DNA of 64,000 bases from Brachypodius melanocephalos (taxonomy: Eukaryota; Chordata; Aves; Passeriformes; Pycnonotidae): assembly GCA_013398615.1 (NCBI GenBank), contig VZSR01000479.1:3992780-4056779 (forward strand), given 5' to 3'. The translations under genes were made by a program, and so were the position numbers. The notes beneath the pieces are model-generated. The model did no database searches. It was given only the letters and a program-made list of their open reading frames with translations, and was not told the DNA's origin. Shown one piece after another: positions 13,001 to 22,800 of this stretch. Position 1 is the stretch's first letter; every line of letters begins with the position of its first letter.

Positions 13001-16000
13001 TGGCATCAGGGCTTGGAAAAGTGTCTCTTGAGCTTGCTGGTTGATGAGGAATACTGAGAGATCAGTGGTCTGGAAAAAAATACTAATGGTGTATTGTGAT
13101 CTTGGCTTGTATTCTCTGCTTTCATGATAAGCTGACTGCAAAAGCTGACTGTAAACTTTTTTAAAAGTGCTTGACTTCAAGTTAGAAGAGATATGAAAAA
13201 AATAGAAAAGCAACCTCTATAAGCTGAATTTGCTGTTTACTGTTGTACATCTCTTTGATATGCCTTTCTTGCAGGTCAAAGTTAGTTGAAGTCAACTCTG
13301 TCCAGCCTAGTATTGCCAATTTTGGAAGATCCTTACTAGGAGGCTACTGTTCATCTTACGTCCCTGACTTTGTTTTGCAAGGAATAGGAAGTGATGAAAA
13401 GCTGAGGCACTGTTTGGTGTCAGATTTGTCTCATGCTGTGCAGGTAATTAAGCTATATTTGGTAAATGTATTTCTCACAGTAGGGAAAGATAAATGTTTG
13501 TGAAGGTACAAACCTGCTGGAAGTGGAAATATTTCCTGTCACAGCTTCTGTCAGATTTCTCCAGTCCCAGGTCACCAATTTTTTCTCCTCTCTCAATTAA
13601 TGTATCTGAAAAATGTGGATATTTCACTGCAAATCCAGAGCACAAAAGATCAGACTCCCACTGAAGCCAGCTGGGAGGCTTGTGCCCTGGGAAGATGGAT
13701 CTCAGTGCTAAGCTATATCATTGTCTCCTGTAGGCTTGGCAGCTGATGGTGGTGTCCCCACAGGATAGAATGATGTTAAACAATCTCCTGTGCTGAGGTT
13801 GTGCCTCTCTTCCTGGGCACAGAGTCCTGCTGCAGTGGTGCAGAAGCTCCCATTGCTCCCTCCTCTGTCCCTGCACGTCTGATGAATGTGCTGCTGCTGG
13901 TGTGGCTGAATGTGTACTCCGTCACGAATCCTCAGTGTTTTGGAGACGTTGCACCTTCTGTAGGATGGTAGTCCATGTGTCCAATAGCGCTGTCTTCATT
14001 GGAAAAGGAGAAACCAATGTAAAGATAATGGTCTGAAGGGAACTCGTGCTTCTGACATGTTGGAGATCATCTCTTCACAACAGTTTTTCCCTAGATGAAC
14101 TGAGGCATGACTAGGAAGTGTGGTATTTCCTCCCCTTTCCTTTCCCCAAGAAAGAAGCAGAGAGCAGGCTGTCACTGAAAGTGTGACATCTGTTCCCATC
14201 TAGTTTATTCCCCAGAGAATAAGGAAAAACAGACTGGTGTTTTTCCAGGCAGCCATTTTTCCTGAGACCTTCCCAAAAGTCCCTTTTCCCCAACTTCTCA
14301 CTTTAACAATGTGCATTAGACCTGCAGCCCTTCTCTGCATGCCTGCCCCCCTACCTTGTGCCCAATCTGACAGGGGATGAGTTCTGCTCCCTGTGTGGTT
14401 GTTCCAGGGGCTTGTTTAAGCTATTTGGGAAGTGTAATTGAACTTCAGGTGAGAGAGGCAGCTGTGTGAGGCACCTGCTGCTGGGGCACAGATGTGTCTT
14501 GAAATACCTGAGCCTGAGAGATATTTTTTTCTACTCTTCAGGTAAAACAGTAACTGCATCCCATTGCCTGTGTGAAGCCCTTGCTGACTCTTTGGAAGCA
14601 GATAATTGCTAACAGTTCACCCCCCCCCCCCAAAAAATACTAGAGAAGGACAGTGGGTTTCCAAATACTCCCTTTTTTGAATGCTTTTTCATGGCTTTGG
14701 AGAGGTGGAACACCAGCAGGGGTGGATACAAGGCACAGGCTTGGTTCCTAACTCCCTCTGCTGGCCTCTCGTGAAGGAAAAACACTGACAGCTGGGAATA
14801 ATCTGACCTCGTTAACGGAGCCACGCTAAACAGCAAGTTGGATTTTTGGTGCTTTCAGTTTTAGGAGTTTAAAACACACTTTAGATGTGTCAGAACTCTT
14901 TATATCAAATACCAAAAGATGTAACTGTCAGCCAGTGACATGCTTTAAAGCCTGTAAGGAAAGATAAAATAGCCACTATCCTTCTAAGACGGTGCCTTGC
15001 TCACAAAACCCCTCTGGTTTTAATGGATGGAATGCAACGTGGGCAGGTGTATTTTAGGTGAAGCAGTGTCTGAGATGCTATTCTGCTATCCAGTGATGCT
15101 GTCCTGCTCTCCAGGGTAGTGAAGTTTTGTGAAAAGACTGCTGTCATTTGTCATTCTCAGGGTTCTGCTCTTCATTTTTTGTTCCTAGCACCCTGTTCTG
15201 GACGAGCCCATTGCAGAAGCTGTCTGCATTATTGCAGACACGGACAAATGGACGGTGCAAGTGGCCAGTAGCCAGAGGCGAATGATTGAGAATAAACTAG
15301 GAAAAGAAGTGTTAGTCTCCAGTCTCGTCTCCAACCTGCTTCATTCCACTCTGCAGCTTTACAAGCATAATTTATCTCCAAACTTTGTAAGTCTAAATGG
15401 AAATCACGAGGGCGATGGTTTTGAAGCACCCTTTAACTTCACAGGTTAAAGATGTGTAAGGCTCTGCCTAATGTTCGTATTCATAGCCAGTGCAACCTCT
15501 GGTGTCGTTGTTTGTGATGCCTATTGAAATGCCACTCTAATCAAAACAGCTGCCTCATTAATTTTGATTTAACATGTAACCAAAGGCTTCTGCTCAAAAG
15601 TGAAAGTCCTGCCAGTGAGTATCTCACCTAGACACGGCCACAGAACAGTCGACAGGGGTATGGGATCTGTGCTTTCTGGTTTGGTTCTTTCTTCTCCCTG
15701 ACAGAATTCCCTTTGCTTTTTAGTGTGTGATGCACCTGGAAGATCGGCTGCAGGAGCTCTACTTCAAAAGCAAGATGCTGTCTGAGTATCTCAAGGGCCA
15801 GATGAGAGTCCATGTCAAGGAGCTGGGCGTGGTGCTGGGGTATGGTCACCAACTTCTCCCAGCAGTGTTACCCTGGGTGTCCTGATGCCACACCCTCCAC
15901 CTGGGCTTGTTCCTAAGCACAGCGAAATGGATTCCTAAATGGGACCACAACTCCTAAGTTACCCATGGCTTCAGGCTTCTCCTTGGCATTGTTCAATCAC

Positions 16001-16725
16001 AAGGATCCCCCAGCCTTTCTGTTTTCCCTGTGGGCAGGAAGATGGGCTCAGCACGCTAGAGCTTGTCAAACTCCCTTCTTAGTTGGTCAGTTGTCACTGA
16101 ACAACATGGGGCACCTGATTCCTCCAGGATGACTTTCCCTGCATGGCGGGAAACACTCTCTGTGTCATGTAAGGCACATAATACCTCTCTGTGGGTGTGG
16201 GGCATGGGCAGAGGAGGTATTTAAGGGGTGTTTATAGGAAGGCTCTGAGTATGTTTTGCTGCAGAGGAGTACAGGGTGAGCAGGAAGGCACACACAGCAT
16301 GTGTGGTGCTGGACATGGCAGATTTAACTGATCCTCTGCTCCTATGCTGTGTCCCCCAACTATTATTCCCTTTACTCTGCGGTTAAGCAGGAATTTTGCT
16401 TCCCCCATCTGCTTCCTTGCCAGTTTGTTGGCCCTGGCTCACACCAGACAGGTGGGAGCAGAGGCAGTGCTGACACTGTGGGAGCAGGCACCCCTGGAGG
16501 GGTGGCAGGGACAATCAGGCAGCTGCAGCGTGTAGCCCATGGCCCCAGAAGTGCTGGGGCTTGAGCAGGCACTGTGGGTTCTGACACATGTTCAGCCCAG
16601 TGACGTTTCAGGTTGGATTAAACATGGCTCTTCTGTTTCCCTTCAGGATTGAATCCAGCGACCTCCCCTTGCTGGCAGCTGTAGCGAGCACTCACTCTCC
16701 GTACGTTGCCCAGATCCTACTTTAA
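976..16725 (+). CDS. FNIP1: FNIP1, folliculin-interacting protein 1 (3' eleven coding exons, 5' end outside window)
   Basis: FNIP1 binds folliculin (FLCN) and forms the lysosomal FLCN-FNIP complex that acts as a GAP for RagC/D. It also binds AMPK and is an HSP90 co-chaperone. Coding exons: 976-1047, 1890-2025, 2552-2753, 3130-3215, 9432-9578, 9987-10156, 11492-12917, 13275-13443, 15189-15386, 15724-15839, 16647-16725. All introns are GT-AG and all phases agree, giving about 932 residues and a TAA stop. Human FNIP1 is about 1166 residues, so roughly the first 235 lie upstream. The order seen is the end of the N-terminal region, the DENN-like middle region beginning near [10 protein letters not shown], a long disordered acidic/Ser-rich stretch in the large exon, and the C-terminal region from [10 protein letters not shown] to SPYVAQILL. 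Short introns (337-842 bases) at 1048-1889, 2026-2551, 2754-3129, 9579-9986, 12918-13274, 15387-15723 and 15840-16646 hold nothing else I recognise. FNIP2 was considered but the residues and the RAPGEF6 neighbour fit FNIP1. Confidence 0.97.
1358..1483 (+). mobile_element. CR1 LINE 3' fragment
   Basis: The sequence contains the hallmark CR1 3' end: GGTGTCCCTGCCCATGG, then a TTTAAGGTCCCTTCCAACCC block and an ATTCAGTGATTCTGTG tail. It is about 125 bases, strongly 5'-truncated, in the FNIP1 intron at 1048-1889, sense orientation. Confidence 0.9.
1890..2025 (+). CDS. FNIP1: FNIP1 coding exon (probably exon 9)
   Basis: The acceptor is a good polypyrimidine tract ending TTCTTGCAG. The exon encodes [17 protein letters not shown], then a basic stretch ([10 protein letters not shown]) and the residues NGVFPRW. 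It ends inside the Trp codon at donor GTGAGC. The Ser-rich basic segment is typical of the disordered FNIP loops that carry phosphorylation sites. Confidence 0.95.
2552..2753 (+). CDS. FNIP1: FNIP1 coding exon (probably exon 10), start of middle FNIP/DENN region
   Basis: The exon completes the Trp codon and encodes [18 protein letters not shown], then the conserved core [19 protein letters not shown] and [20 protein letters not shown]. It ends phase 0 at CAG|GTAAAC. The [10 protein letters not shown] strand and following helix begin the conserved FNIP middle (DENN-like) region. Confidence 0.96.
3130..3215 (+). CDS. FNIP1: FNIP1 coding exon (probably exon 11)
   Basis: The acceptor is TTTTCAAG. 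The exon encodes [20 protein letters not shown] then IVDALNEF and two bases of an Arg codon, ending at donor GTGAGC. It is followed by the longest FNIP1 intron in the window (6.2 kb). Confidence 0.96.
3216..9431 (+). other. FNIP1: FNIP1 intron, 6.2 kb
   Basis: This intron is bounded by GTGAGC and TTTTCTAG. I see no credible exon, RNA gene or recognisable repeat in it except the G/T-rich tract just before the 3' splice site (see 9331-9397). Open frames here (for example around 4078-4514 and 6213-6967) have no protein-like composition and lack splice-consistent ends. Confidence 0.8.
9331..9397 (+). repeat. G/T-rich low-complexity tract with possible G-quadruplex motif upstream of a 3' splice site
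   Basis: Four runs of three to five G (9331-9334, 9343-9345, 9352-9356, 9362-9364) are separated by T-rich loops of 8, 6 and 5 bases, followed by a TTTG/poly-T tract. The tract lies 35-100 bases upstream of the exon starting at 9432, so it would be present in the nascent RNA near the branch-point region. The loops are long, so any quadruplex would be modest in stability. Confidence 0.5.
9432..9578 (+). CDS. FNIP1: FNIP1 coding exon (probably exon 12)
   Basis: The exon encodes [40 protein letters not shown] and LMENASKN, all strongly FNIP1-like. The 5' splice site is weak: the exon ends TCA and the donor is GTATGG. The Gln codon is split as CA|G, and phase continuity with the exon at 9987 supports the call. 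Confidence 0.95.
9987..10156 (+). CDS. FNIP1: FNIP1 coding exon (probably exon 13)
   Basis: The acceptor is GCTTTCAG. The exon encodes [40 protein letters not shown] and [16 protein letters not shown], ending in the first base of a Gly codon at donor GTATGT. This is one of the most conserved FNIP segments. Confidence 0.96.
10157..11491 (+). other. FNIP1: FNIP1 intron, 1.3 kb
   Basis: This GT-AG intron ends TCCTGTCCTAG. It contains short triplet tracts (CTC/CCT around 10450) but no feature I can name. Confidence 0.85.
11492..12917 (+). CDS. FNIP1: FNIP1 large exon (probably exon 14): conserved start, long disordered regulatory region
   Basis: This 1426-base exon encodes about 475 residues. 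It opens with conserved [20 protein letters not shown] and [20 protein letters not shown], the end of the middle domain. A fast-evolving low-structure region follows. Landmarks in order are the Cys-rich reductive-stress degron (11791-11820), the core [17 protein letters not shown], an acidic [11 protein letters not shown] element, the CK2-type serine cluster (12790-12822) and the end [19 protein letters not shown]. It ends phase 2 at GG|GTAAGT. Relative to my recollection of human FNIP1, the interval 11870-12430 is the most diverged part and is GC- and Gly-richer around 12060-12200. Confidence 0.97.
11791..11820 (+). other. FNIP1: FNIP1 cysteine degron (FEM1B/CUL2 reductive-stress recognition site)
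   Basis: The translation is [10 protein letters not shown]. In mammals the corresponding segment is known as the FNIP1 degron read by the E3 adaptor FEM1B: reduced cysteines bind zinc at the interface and FNIP1 is degraded under reductive stress. The three Cys spaced C-x-C-x-x-C are all present. The position two residues after the third Cys, which I recall as His in mammals, is Cys here (TGT at 11815-11817). This retains a zinc-capable ligand. Confidence 0.8.
12790..12831 (+). other. FNIP1: FNIP1 CK2-type serine relay cluster (HSP90 co-chaperone switch)
   Basis: The residues [14 protein letters not shown] hold five serines in acidic context, at codons 12790, 12793, 12799, 12814 and 12820. 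They match the sequential CK2 phosphorylation cluster described in human FNIP1 (about Ser938-Ser948), which tunes its interaction with HSP90. The run is essentially unchanged in an otherwise diverged region, consistent with functional constraint. Confidence 0.8.
13275..13443 (+). CDS. FNIP1: FNIP1 coding exon (probably exon 15), start of C-terminal region
   Basis: The exon encodes [40 protein letters not shown] and LSHAVQ. It ends at a codon boundary (GTG CAG|GTAATT), so skipping it would shift frame (169 bases). This is the beginning of the conserved FNIP C-terminal domain. Confidence 0.96.
13444..15188 (+). other. FNIP1: FNIP1 intron, 1.7 kb
   Basis: This GT-AG intron ends TTTGTTCCTAG. Apart from a 12-base poly-C run at 14620-14631 followed by A6, I recognise nothing in it. 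Confidence 0.85.
14620..14631 (+). repeat. Poly-C run
   Basis: Twelve consecutive C are followed by six A. This is simple sequence in a FNIP1 intron and a likely site of length variation or sequencing slippage. Confidence 0.9.
15189..15386 (+). CDS. FNIP1: FNIP1 coding exon (probably exon 16)
   Basis: This symmetric 198-base exon (66 codons, both junctions phase 0) encodes [40 protein letters not shown] and [17 protein letters not shown]. The donor is a consensus GTAAGT. It lies in the C-terminal FNIP/DENN region. Confidence 0.96.
15724..15839 (+). CDS. FNIP1: FNIP1 coding exon (probably exon 17)
   Basis: The acceptor is GCTTTTTAG. The exon encodes [20 protein letters not shown] then [18 protein letters not shown]. 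It ends in two bases of a Gly codon at donor GTATGG. The helical segment is highly conserved. Confidence 0.96.
16647..16725 (+). CDS. FNIP1: FNIP1 terminal coding exon and stop
   Basis: The acceptor is TTCCCTTCAG. The exon encodes [20 protein letters not shown] then AQILL and TAA (16723-16725). The exact FNIP1 C-terminus is retained. Confidence 0.97.
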
Positions 16726-17944
16726 AATGCCAGAAGCCACAGACTTCGACTTTTTGCCTCTCTGGAAGCAAAGTGGAAGACAACTTGTTCTGGCTCCTTT
16801 CTCTTTGCAGCAAGTAAAACAAACTGCTTGTTGAGCTGCAGCACCTCCATATATGACTGCACAGTGTGCAAACAGTTGGACACTTCTCCTCTCCCACTTG
16901 GCCATTTATAAAAAAGGATAAAGAAAGGAAAAAGGAAAACTGAGTAAGCCCAAGATTTCAGCCACAGAAAAGTGGAGATTTTAGCAAAGCTGAAGAGATG
17001 CATTTTTTATCAGTTTCTGCCATGATGGCTGACTGTGACTTACAGTGGGGAATGGAGGAAGAACTGCTCTGAGAGATACGTGATGCCATCACCCCTTATA
17101 AACTGAACAAGAGAGCAGCTGCCTTCAGCCAGGCTTCAGCTGATGAGGATCACTTTAGGATCTGTAATTCTCAAGCTGCAATGATTTGTAAACAACTTCT
17201 ACTTTTTCATGTCATAGTCCAATTCTGAATACTTCCCAGAAGAAGAATGGGGCAGGGGCCTGGATTTTTTTTCTTTTGTAAGAAGTTTATTAATGACAGT
17301 CAGCTACAGAATTTATTTATGATCTTTCTCCTGGGAAGAGGAAATAGTGGGGGACAGAGGGTGACAGGGGGAACAGAGGAAGAGGCCAACAGACAAACTA
17401 GCGATGGAGATTCTTGGCTGGATGCTGTAACCAGTATTAAATGTTTATAATGTTTAAATGTTGCTTTATACTAAATGATGCTTTTCTTCCTTAGCGTAAT
17501 CAAAATGTTAAAAACAAAAATAATATAAAGAGAACGTTGGCTGAAATTTCCCCGTGGGTTCCCCAGAATGACATGACAATTACCTCTTAACTTTTTTACG
17601 ATCTATAAAATCTTGGACCATCATATTCTTTTTACAGCAGTCAGTCAGCTATTGAAATAATGAACTAGAAATCATTGTACCAAAGCACTGGGGACAAAAG
17701 GAGTAGACTATTACCCTTAATTGCTCAGGTAACTAATTGATACATTTTTTAAAACTGTTCTACAAAAAAAATGAACATTGATTACACCATAGTGTAGTAA
17801 TATCCAAATTATTTTTTGACAAATATACCCTTGCTGCAGATTACTCTAATCCCTTTTCTACTCACTTGTGTAATTACCAGCAGGAAATGTTGTTTATTTT
17901 ATTCTCAGCATTTCTCTTTTACTCAGCCATCACTGGTTTGTCAT

Positions 17945-18005
17945 TGTATATACAATAGCTGTACGAGTAGCTGATGGACCCAACCTGGTGTAAGTAATGT
18001 AAATA
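17945..18005 (+). promoter_or_regulatory. FNIP1: Two Pumilio-type motifs in FNIP1 3' UTR
   Basis: TGTATATA at 17945-17952 and TGTAAATA at 17998-18005 both match the PUF-family consensus UGUANAUA exactly, 46 bases apart. Binding is inferred. Confidence 0.55.
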
Positions 18006-18038
18006 GACAGTGGGAGGTGGATTATGTTTTCGAAGGCT

Positions 18039-18049
18039 CTACTACCTCA
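18039..18049 (+). promoter_or_regulatory. FNIP1: let-7-type microRNA target match (8-mer seed plus extension)
   Basis: The bases CTACTACCTCA in the UTR complement let-7 positions 2-11 with A opposite position 1. This is a canonical 8-mer with three further consecutive pairs. It lies 34 bases after the second Pumilio motif. Confidence 0.55.
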
Positions 18050-18572
18050 GTTTAACTGGACACTTCATTCTAGGCTTTGCTTTGCATATTTGTCCTAGCA
18101 GCCAATTAATGTTGCTGATTTTTAGCTTCTGTTTTCATCTCTTGGGTTTAGTATATTGAAATTCATGGATTATCCACACAAGCAGGAGACACATACTCAC
18201 TCGGTCGCTAAACTCTATAAAATTTCTATAAATATGTCATTCTGTAATCATCTTTTCCATTGTACAGCACGCCTGCTATTGTTGTTTGCTGAGTTACTTT
18301 AAGTACAAATGTATTTTAACCATTTGATAAACTTGAAAACAATAGGAGAGATCCCTGCCCCACCTCTGTCAGTGACAGAACTCTCCTCCCTTCCTTTTCT
18401 GGGGCAAGGATTCACTGGGAGTAGTTTTTCAGTACTACTTAAAATCTGTCACCTAAAACTCTGTTCCAGGGAGATCTATGTGGCAAACCCGCTCCTGCGT
18501 TCCATGTAGGACTGAGTCTACATCAGGAAGTGACCCCAACATGAATACAGGCAGTGTCATTGGAAACTCTTT

Positions 18573-18580
18573 TGTATATA
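18573..18580 (+). promoter_or_regulatory. FNIP1: Pumilio-type motif in FNIP1 3' UTR
   Basis: TGTATATA is an exact UGUANAUA match in AT-rich UTR sequence. Confidence 0.5.
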
Positions 18581-19534
18581 AAATCTAATGCTGACTGCTG
18601 CAGGGGAAAACCTTGTGTTTAATATGTGATCCAAGGATTTGTTTCTCCCATTTTTCAAATGTCTTTTCCTTGCCACACAATTATATTACATCTGGCTTTT
18701 GGAATGAGCACAAAACAGGGGCCCAGTTGTGTAAACACATTTCTAATGGAATATAGGATTGCACTGAGAACATGGATGTTTAACTCTTTGCTAGGATACG
18801 TAGTATGGGCAGTAGTTAGGATACCATGTTCTGCATGGACTGGCAGCAGTGACCTGGCGGTGTCTGTGCTGCTGGGGCGGGCAGAGGAGGGTTCCTGCCT
18901 GTGCCTTGGGAGGTTCCCTGGGTGAGTTCATCCACAGCATGTGCCCAGAGAGCTGGGCAGCTGTACCCTCACCCTGGCACCCCCACGACTGTGCTCATAA
19001 TGATCCTCACGGGATCTCACTGCTCCTCATTATTGTGCAGGTTGTTGGGGTCACTTTGAAATGGGTTTGATTCTCCAGAAAGGCCCTTGCAAGGCTTGCA
19101 ATGAGTATTAACATGAGAGGAGAATGAGGTGGCTGTTGGTTGGCACCTTCTCTGCTGCCCTCTGCCCAACACCCCCCAGTAATGGCGTTAATGATGTGTT
19201 CAGCCAGGCCCAGATGGAGCAGCCATGGATGCAGCTTCCTCCTCATCCTCCCACAGTGCCAGTCCCTCCTGGCAGGGCAGCCCCCTCTCCACCTCTCAGC
19301 AGTATTGTGGGCAGAACACAACCAAAACCCTTGCATGGTGGGAAGTTTTCCTGTGAGTTAACTTCTTGGGTACATGAACAATGTGGTACATATGTCTGTT
19401 TGTTAAATAATATGAAAAGGGATTTTTACAGGATATAGCATTGACTTTTTAAATATATCATGATTCTTTTATGTGAATAGAAAACTAATGTTTGATTTCT
19501 TTTTTCCACTGTTCCCAATCTCCATTATTAACAT

Positions 19535-19541
19535 GTCTTAA
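19535..19541 (+). promoter_or_regulatory. FNIP1: miR-499/miR-208 family 7-mer seed match
   Basis: GTCTTAA pairs with positions 2-7 of miR-499-5p (seed hexamer shared with miR-208) with A opposite position 1. Mammalian Fnip1 has been reported as a miR-499 target in muscle, so a site here is plausible. Whether it is the orthologous position needs an alignment. Confidence 0.4.
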
Positions 19542-19761
19542 TTTTCTGGCTGAAACCTAAGTGTACTAGGCACACAAATTAGCAAATTTGATTTTGTTGC
19601 AATTGGCAAACACTGGGCTGCTAAGAACAAAAAACTGTTTAAAAGAACAGATTTTACACCTTGCATATGTTTTCCCTCTTAGTTCTTAGAGATGTTTTAT
19701 GACAATTTTTTGCTTTCTCTAAATTATTTAGATGGTGGTACTTGTAAAATGCTGGGTAAAA

Positions 19762-19797
19762 TGTACATACTTGTTATCTCTTCTGTTTTTGTATATA
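19762..19797 (+). promoter_or_regulatory. FNIP1: Two Pumilio-type motifs just upstream of the FNIP1 poly(A) signal
   Basis: TGTACATA at 19762-19769 and TGTATATA at 19790-19797 match UGUANAUA. The second lies 61 bases before the AATAAA, a position from which PUF proteins could influence deadenylation or polyadenylation. Confidence 0.55.
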
Positions 19798-19857
19798 TTT
19801 CCCAAGATGTGCTCTTGTATTATAATAACCATTCCCAATTTTAGGGGAAATTTGTGC

Positions 19858-19863
19858 AATAAA
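19858..19863 (+). terminator. FNIP1: FNIP1 distal polyadenylation signal
   Basis: Canonical AATAAA, with a CA cleavage candidate about 12 bases on (near 19875) and a GT/T-rich downstream element at about 19878-19910. Cleavage is expected near 19875-19885. Confidence 0.8.
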
Positions 19864-22800
19864 TACAGTATGTCAGTTTAGTTCTGGTACTTTTTGTGTC
19901 CCTTTTTTGACATGTGCTATGAGTCTGTGGGTGAGTGAACCATCTCACATTTGACACCTGTCTCCTCTCAGCTGCCCATTTTGGGGCATTGATTCTGGCA
20001 CTTGGCAGTGCTGCAGCCATTAAATTTGGGGTCTCCTAAGGAATTAATTGTTTCAAGTAGGAATTTGTGATTGAACTTGCTGTCCCTCCAGTTGTGGATG
20101 TTGTTGGCCCCCACAAAGCAATAGTGAGATGGGAGGGAGGTCCTGATCCTCTCTACCGATGCTTGACTTTGTGTGAGGTGAACAAACATAAGCAGAAAGC
20201 CATTGTCTTCCACTGGTTCAGACATTCATTCCTAAAGTGAGCTGCAAAGAGATTTGTCACACAGGTGTTCACCATTGTATTTGTCACTGTATTTGTGCCC
20301 ATCTGCCTGAGTACAATCCCTTTGCTGCTGCACAGGAATGACGGTTATTGAGGAGTCTTTGTAAGGTTTTATTAAATTTAAGTTCAAATTGTGATAACAG
20401 TGCTGCTAAGAAAAGTGAAGTAATAATCATACAACAGAAAAAACAATTAGGAAGATGCAGCAGAGTGTACAAATGAGGCTTTAGAGCATCTGGGTTAAAT
20501 AAGGTCCTGTGTTCCCAAAGAATGGAAAAAGGACAAGCCGAAGATGGAAACCTTTGCCCAAAGCAGCTGCATCTTCTATTTTTGTAAAATGTTACGTGGT
20601 TTCCTGCCCTGGTGCGTACCTGCCCCAGGCACTCTTGCCACATGCAGGGTGCAGCATGAGTTGAGGGACGAGCTGAGGTGAGTGTCCCCAAGCCCCGTCT
20701 TGCAGGGACCAGCTGCTGGGCAGGGAACACTGCAGGTCCCACATTGAGCACAGCCAGACAGCACAGGAGCCTTCTAGGATTTCCACTTGCACCTGCCAAA
20801 TCCTATCCTGTAAAAGGATGCCGGTGATGGGAGTGTTTGGAAGAGTGGAATTTGTCCTCTCTCAGAGGAGTGAAAGCCACAACAACTGACTCTTGGGTGC
20901 TTAATCTGGTCCTGTAACACCACCCTGAGGCTTCCTTGTGTGCAGGGATGAATTGCTCTCACTCTGCCTTCTCTGTTGGCATCCCAGGTAACACTGGATC
21001 AATGGCTTGGTGCTCCGTGTGGGTGAGTCAACAAAAGCAATTAACACAAGATCCCTTGCCTTTTAATACTGGTAACACAGGGGGTTGGTTATTGCTGGCC
21101 TGGTGTACTTGTTCATGGTGGATTCACAAGGCAGCCTGCAGTCCCTGAAGGTGTCGAGCAGGCAGCTCCAGCATAATCTGCAGCAGGAGATGCTGGGCTT
21201 TAGCTGGGAGCTCTGCCATGGAACACCAGAGATGTGCACTGTCAGACCTCCTGCAGGGCTTCTTGGGCTGAGTGCACCTGACAGAGGGCAGAGAATTTTG
21301 TGTTACCAGAGTAGATGGTCATGAGGTGTCCTCCTGATGGGGATGGCAAGAGTAACTGGAGTCATGTGTCTGTGTGGGTGTTTGGCAGCGATGATGTGAG
21401 CAGTAAATTCAGCAGTATAATCACTGCAGAATCCAGAAAATGCTGATGTTAATGCCCAGAATTGATTTCCTTTTTAACTTTCCAGCTAGAATGGGACATA
21501 GCACTTGCTAGCCAATATTTTTAATGTATTGTTACTCCCTTTCTGTAATTCCTTTAATTTTCCTGAACCAAAAGTGAAAGCTAATTCACTTAGCTGAGGC
21601 AAAGACAGGAAGGAATCCACAGGCACTCAAGTACCATGGCGTCTCTCATCTCCCACATTATTCCCAGGGGTCTGCAGAAGAGGATATGATTATTGTCTGT
21701 GTGGCTTAGAGCAGAGTAACCACAGGACAATTTCTGGATCCAGGGGTGGGAAGCAGCTCAGTGTGTTGGTTGCACAAAAGCACAGAGCTGCTAACAGCTC
21801 TCTGCTGAGCTGCTGTTGCTTTCTTCTCTCATAAACATTTACTGTTAAAAAATAGTGGCCTTGTAGCTGGAGGTAAAAGTAAGCAGAGAGCCTGAAGATA
21901 CACATATCTTCTGAGTCTGTGTGCTGCAAGGAACATCTCTGTTTATGCGCTGCAGCATGCACATTCTGTTCCAGCCATGCCCTCATTTATTTTGTGGTAC
22001 AGGAGCAGTTACAGGCTTTGCACGCCACCCCTGCAGCCTTCTTGTCTTCCCTCTGCACAATAAGATAATCTTTGCTGTTGCTACAGGCACATCTAAATAC
22101 ACCAGTGCTTTGGGTTTTGGAAAGTGTTGCTGGTGCTGGCTGGAGATGTTTCTTTACTGGAAGCAGCACTTTTCTGTTTTGACTGCCAAAGAACCACAAG
22201 TTCAAATCCTATGGGATCTGTCCAGGCTTTTGGAGCAGAACCTGATACCCCAGCAGCAGTGGCTTTGCTTTGATAGTCCTCTGGCAGAGGAGCTGGAAGG
22301 TAAATCATCTGTGCCCAATGTGTCTGGTAGCTCTCCCAAGGAGGTGGTTAATTTTCCCATTGCTATGGTCAGTGGGAAGGAACAGACATTGCAGGACAGG
22401 CAGCTCAGCACAGGAACAGGAGTGACAGCTCCTGCCTTGACAGGCACAGAAAGTGCCAACATGGAGCATCCCATGGGGCTGAGGGTCCCCACAGGAATCT
22501 GGTGGAACAGCTGGCGTGAGGGGTCATGCGTTGGAGAGGAGCCGTGCCTCTCCTTCCACCGAGGCACCGCTGCTGGGCAGCATTTTCTGCCTCAGCAATA
22601 CCTGCTGGCCTGCAAGGCTGGACAATTGTGTGGCCTCTGGAAATGAACAGCTTCATGAGAGCCATCATGTCACCTCACTCAGGCTCTCTGCTCTCTGGCA
22701 GCTTGTCTCCTCCTAGAAGCATAGTAGCAGGAAGCAGCATGTTACTCCCATGTATTTGTTTATTTTCACTACTAAAAATATTTGTGCAGCGGCAGAATTT

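Larger units (their letters stand above)
16726..19880 (+). other. FNIP1: FNIP1 3' UTR (about 3.1 kb)
   Basis: From the TAA to the AATAAA there are 3138 bases of AT-rich sequence with no long coding frame. This is close to the length I recall for the human FNIP1 3' UTR. It holds five Pumilio-type motifs, an extended let-7-type seed match, a 7-mer for the miR-499/208 seed, an AU-rich ATTTATTTAT at 17311-17320, and several TTTTAT elements. The extent is inferred from the poly(A) signal; internal polyadenylation sites are possible. Confidence 0.8.

Noticed and set aside
20284..20799. 171-codon - strand open frame just past FNIP1
   Set aside because: Chance-level length and no recognisable motif.
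21921..22646. 241-codon + strand open frame in the intergenic region (first ATG at 21945)
   Set aside because: No domain, no splice-consistent ends and low-complexity Cys/Trp/Leu composition. A frame of this length is only slightly beyond chance for 64 kb. It would need transcript or conservation evidence.
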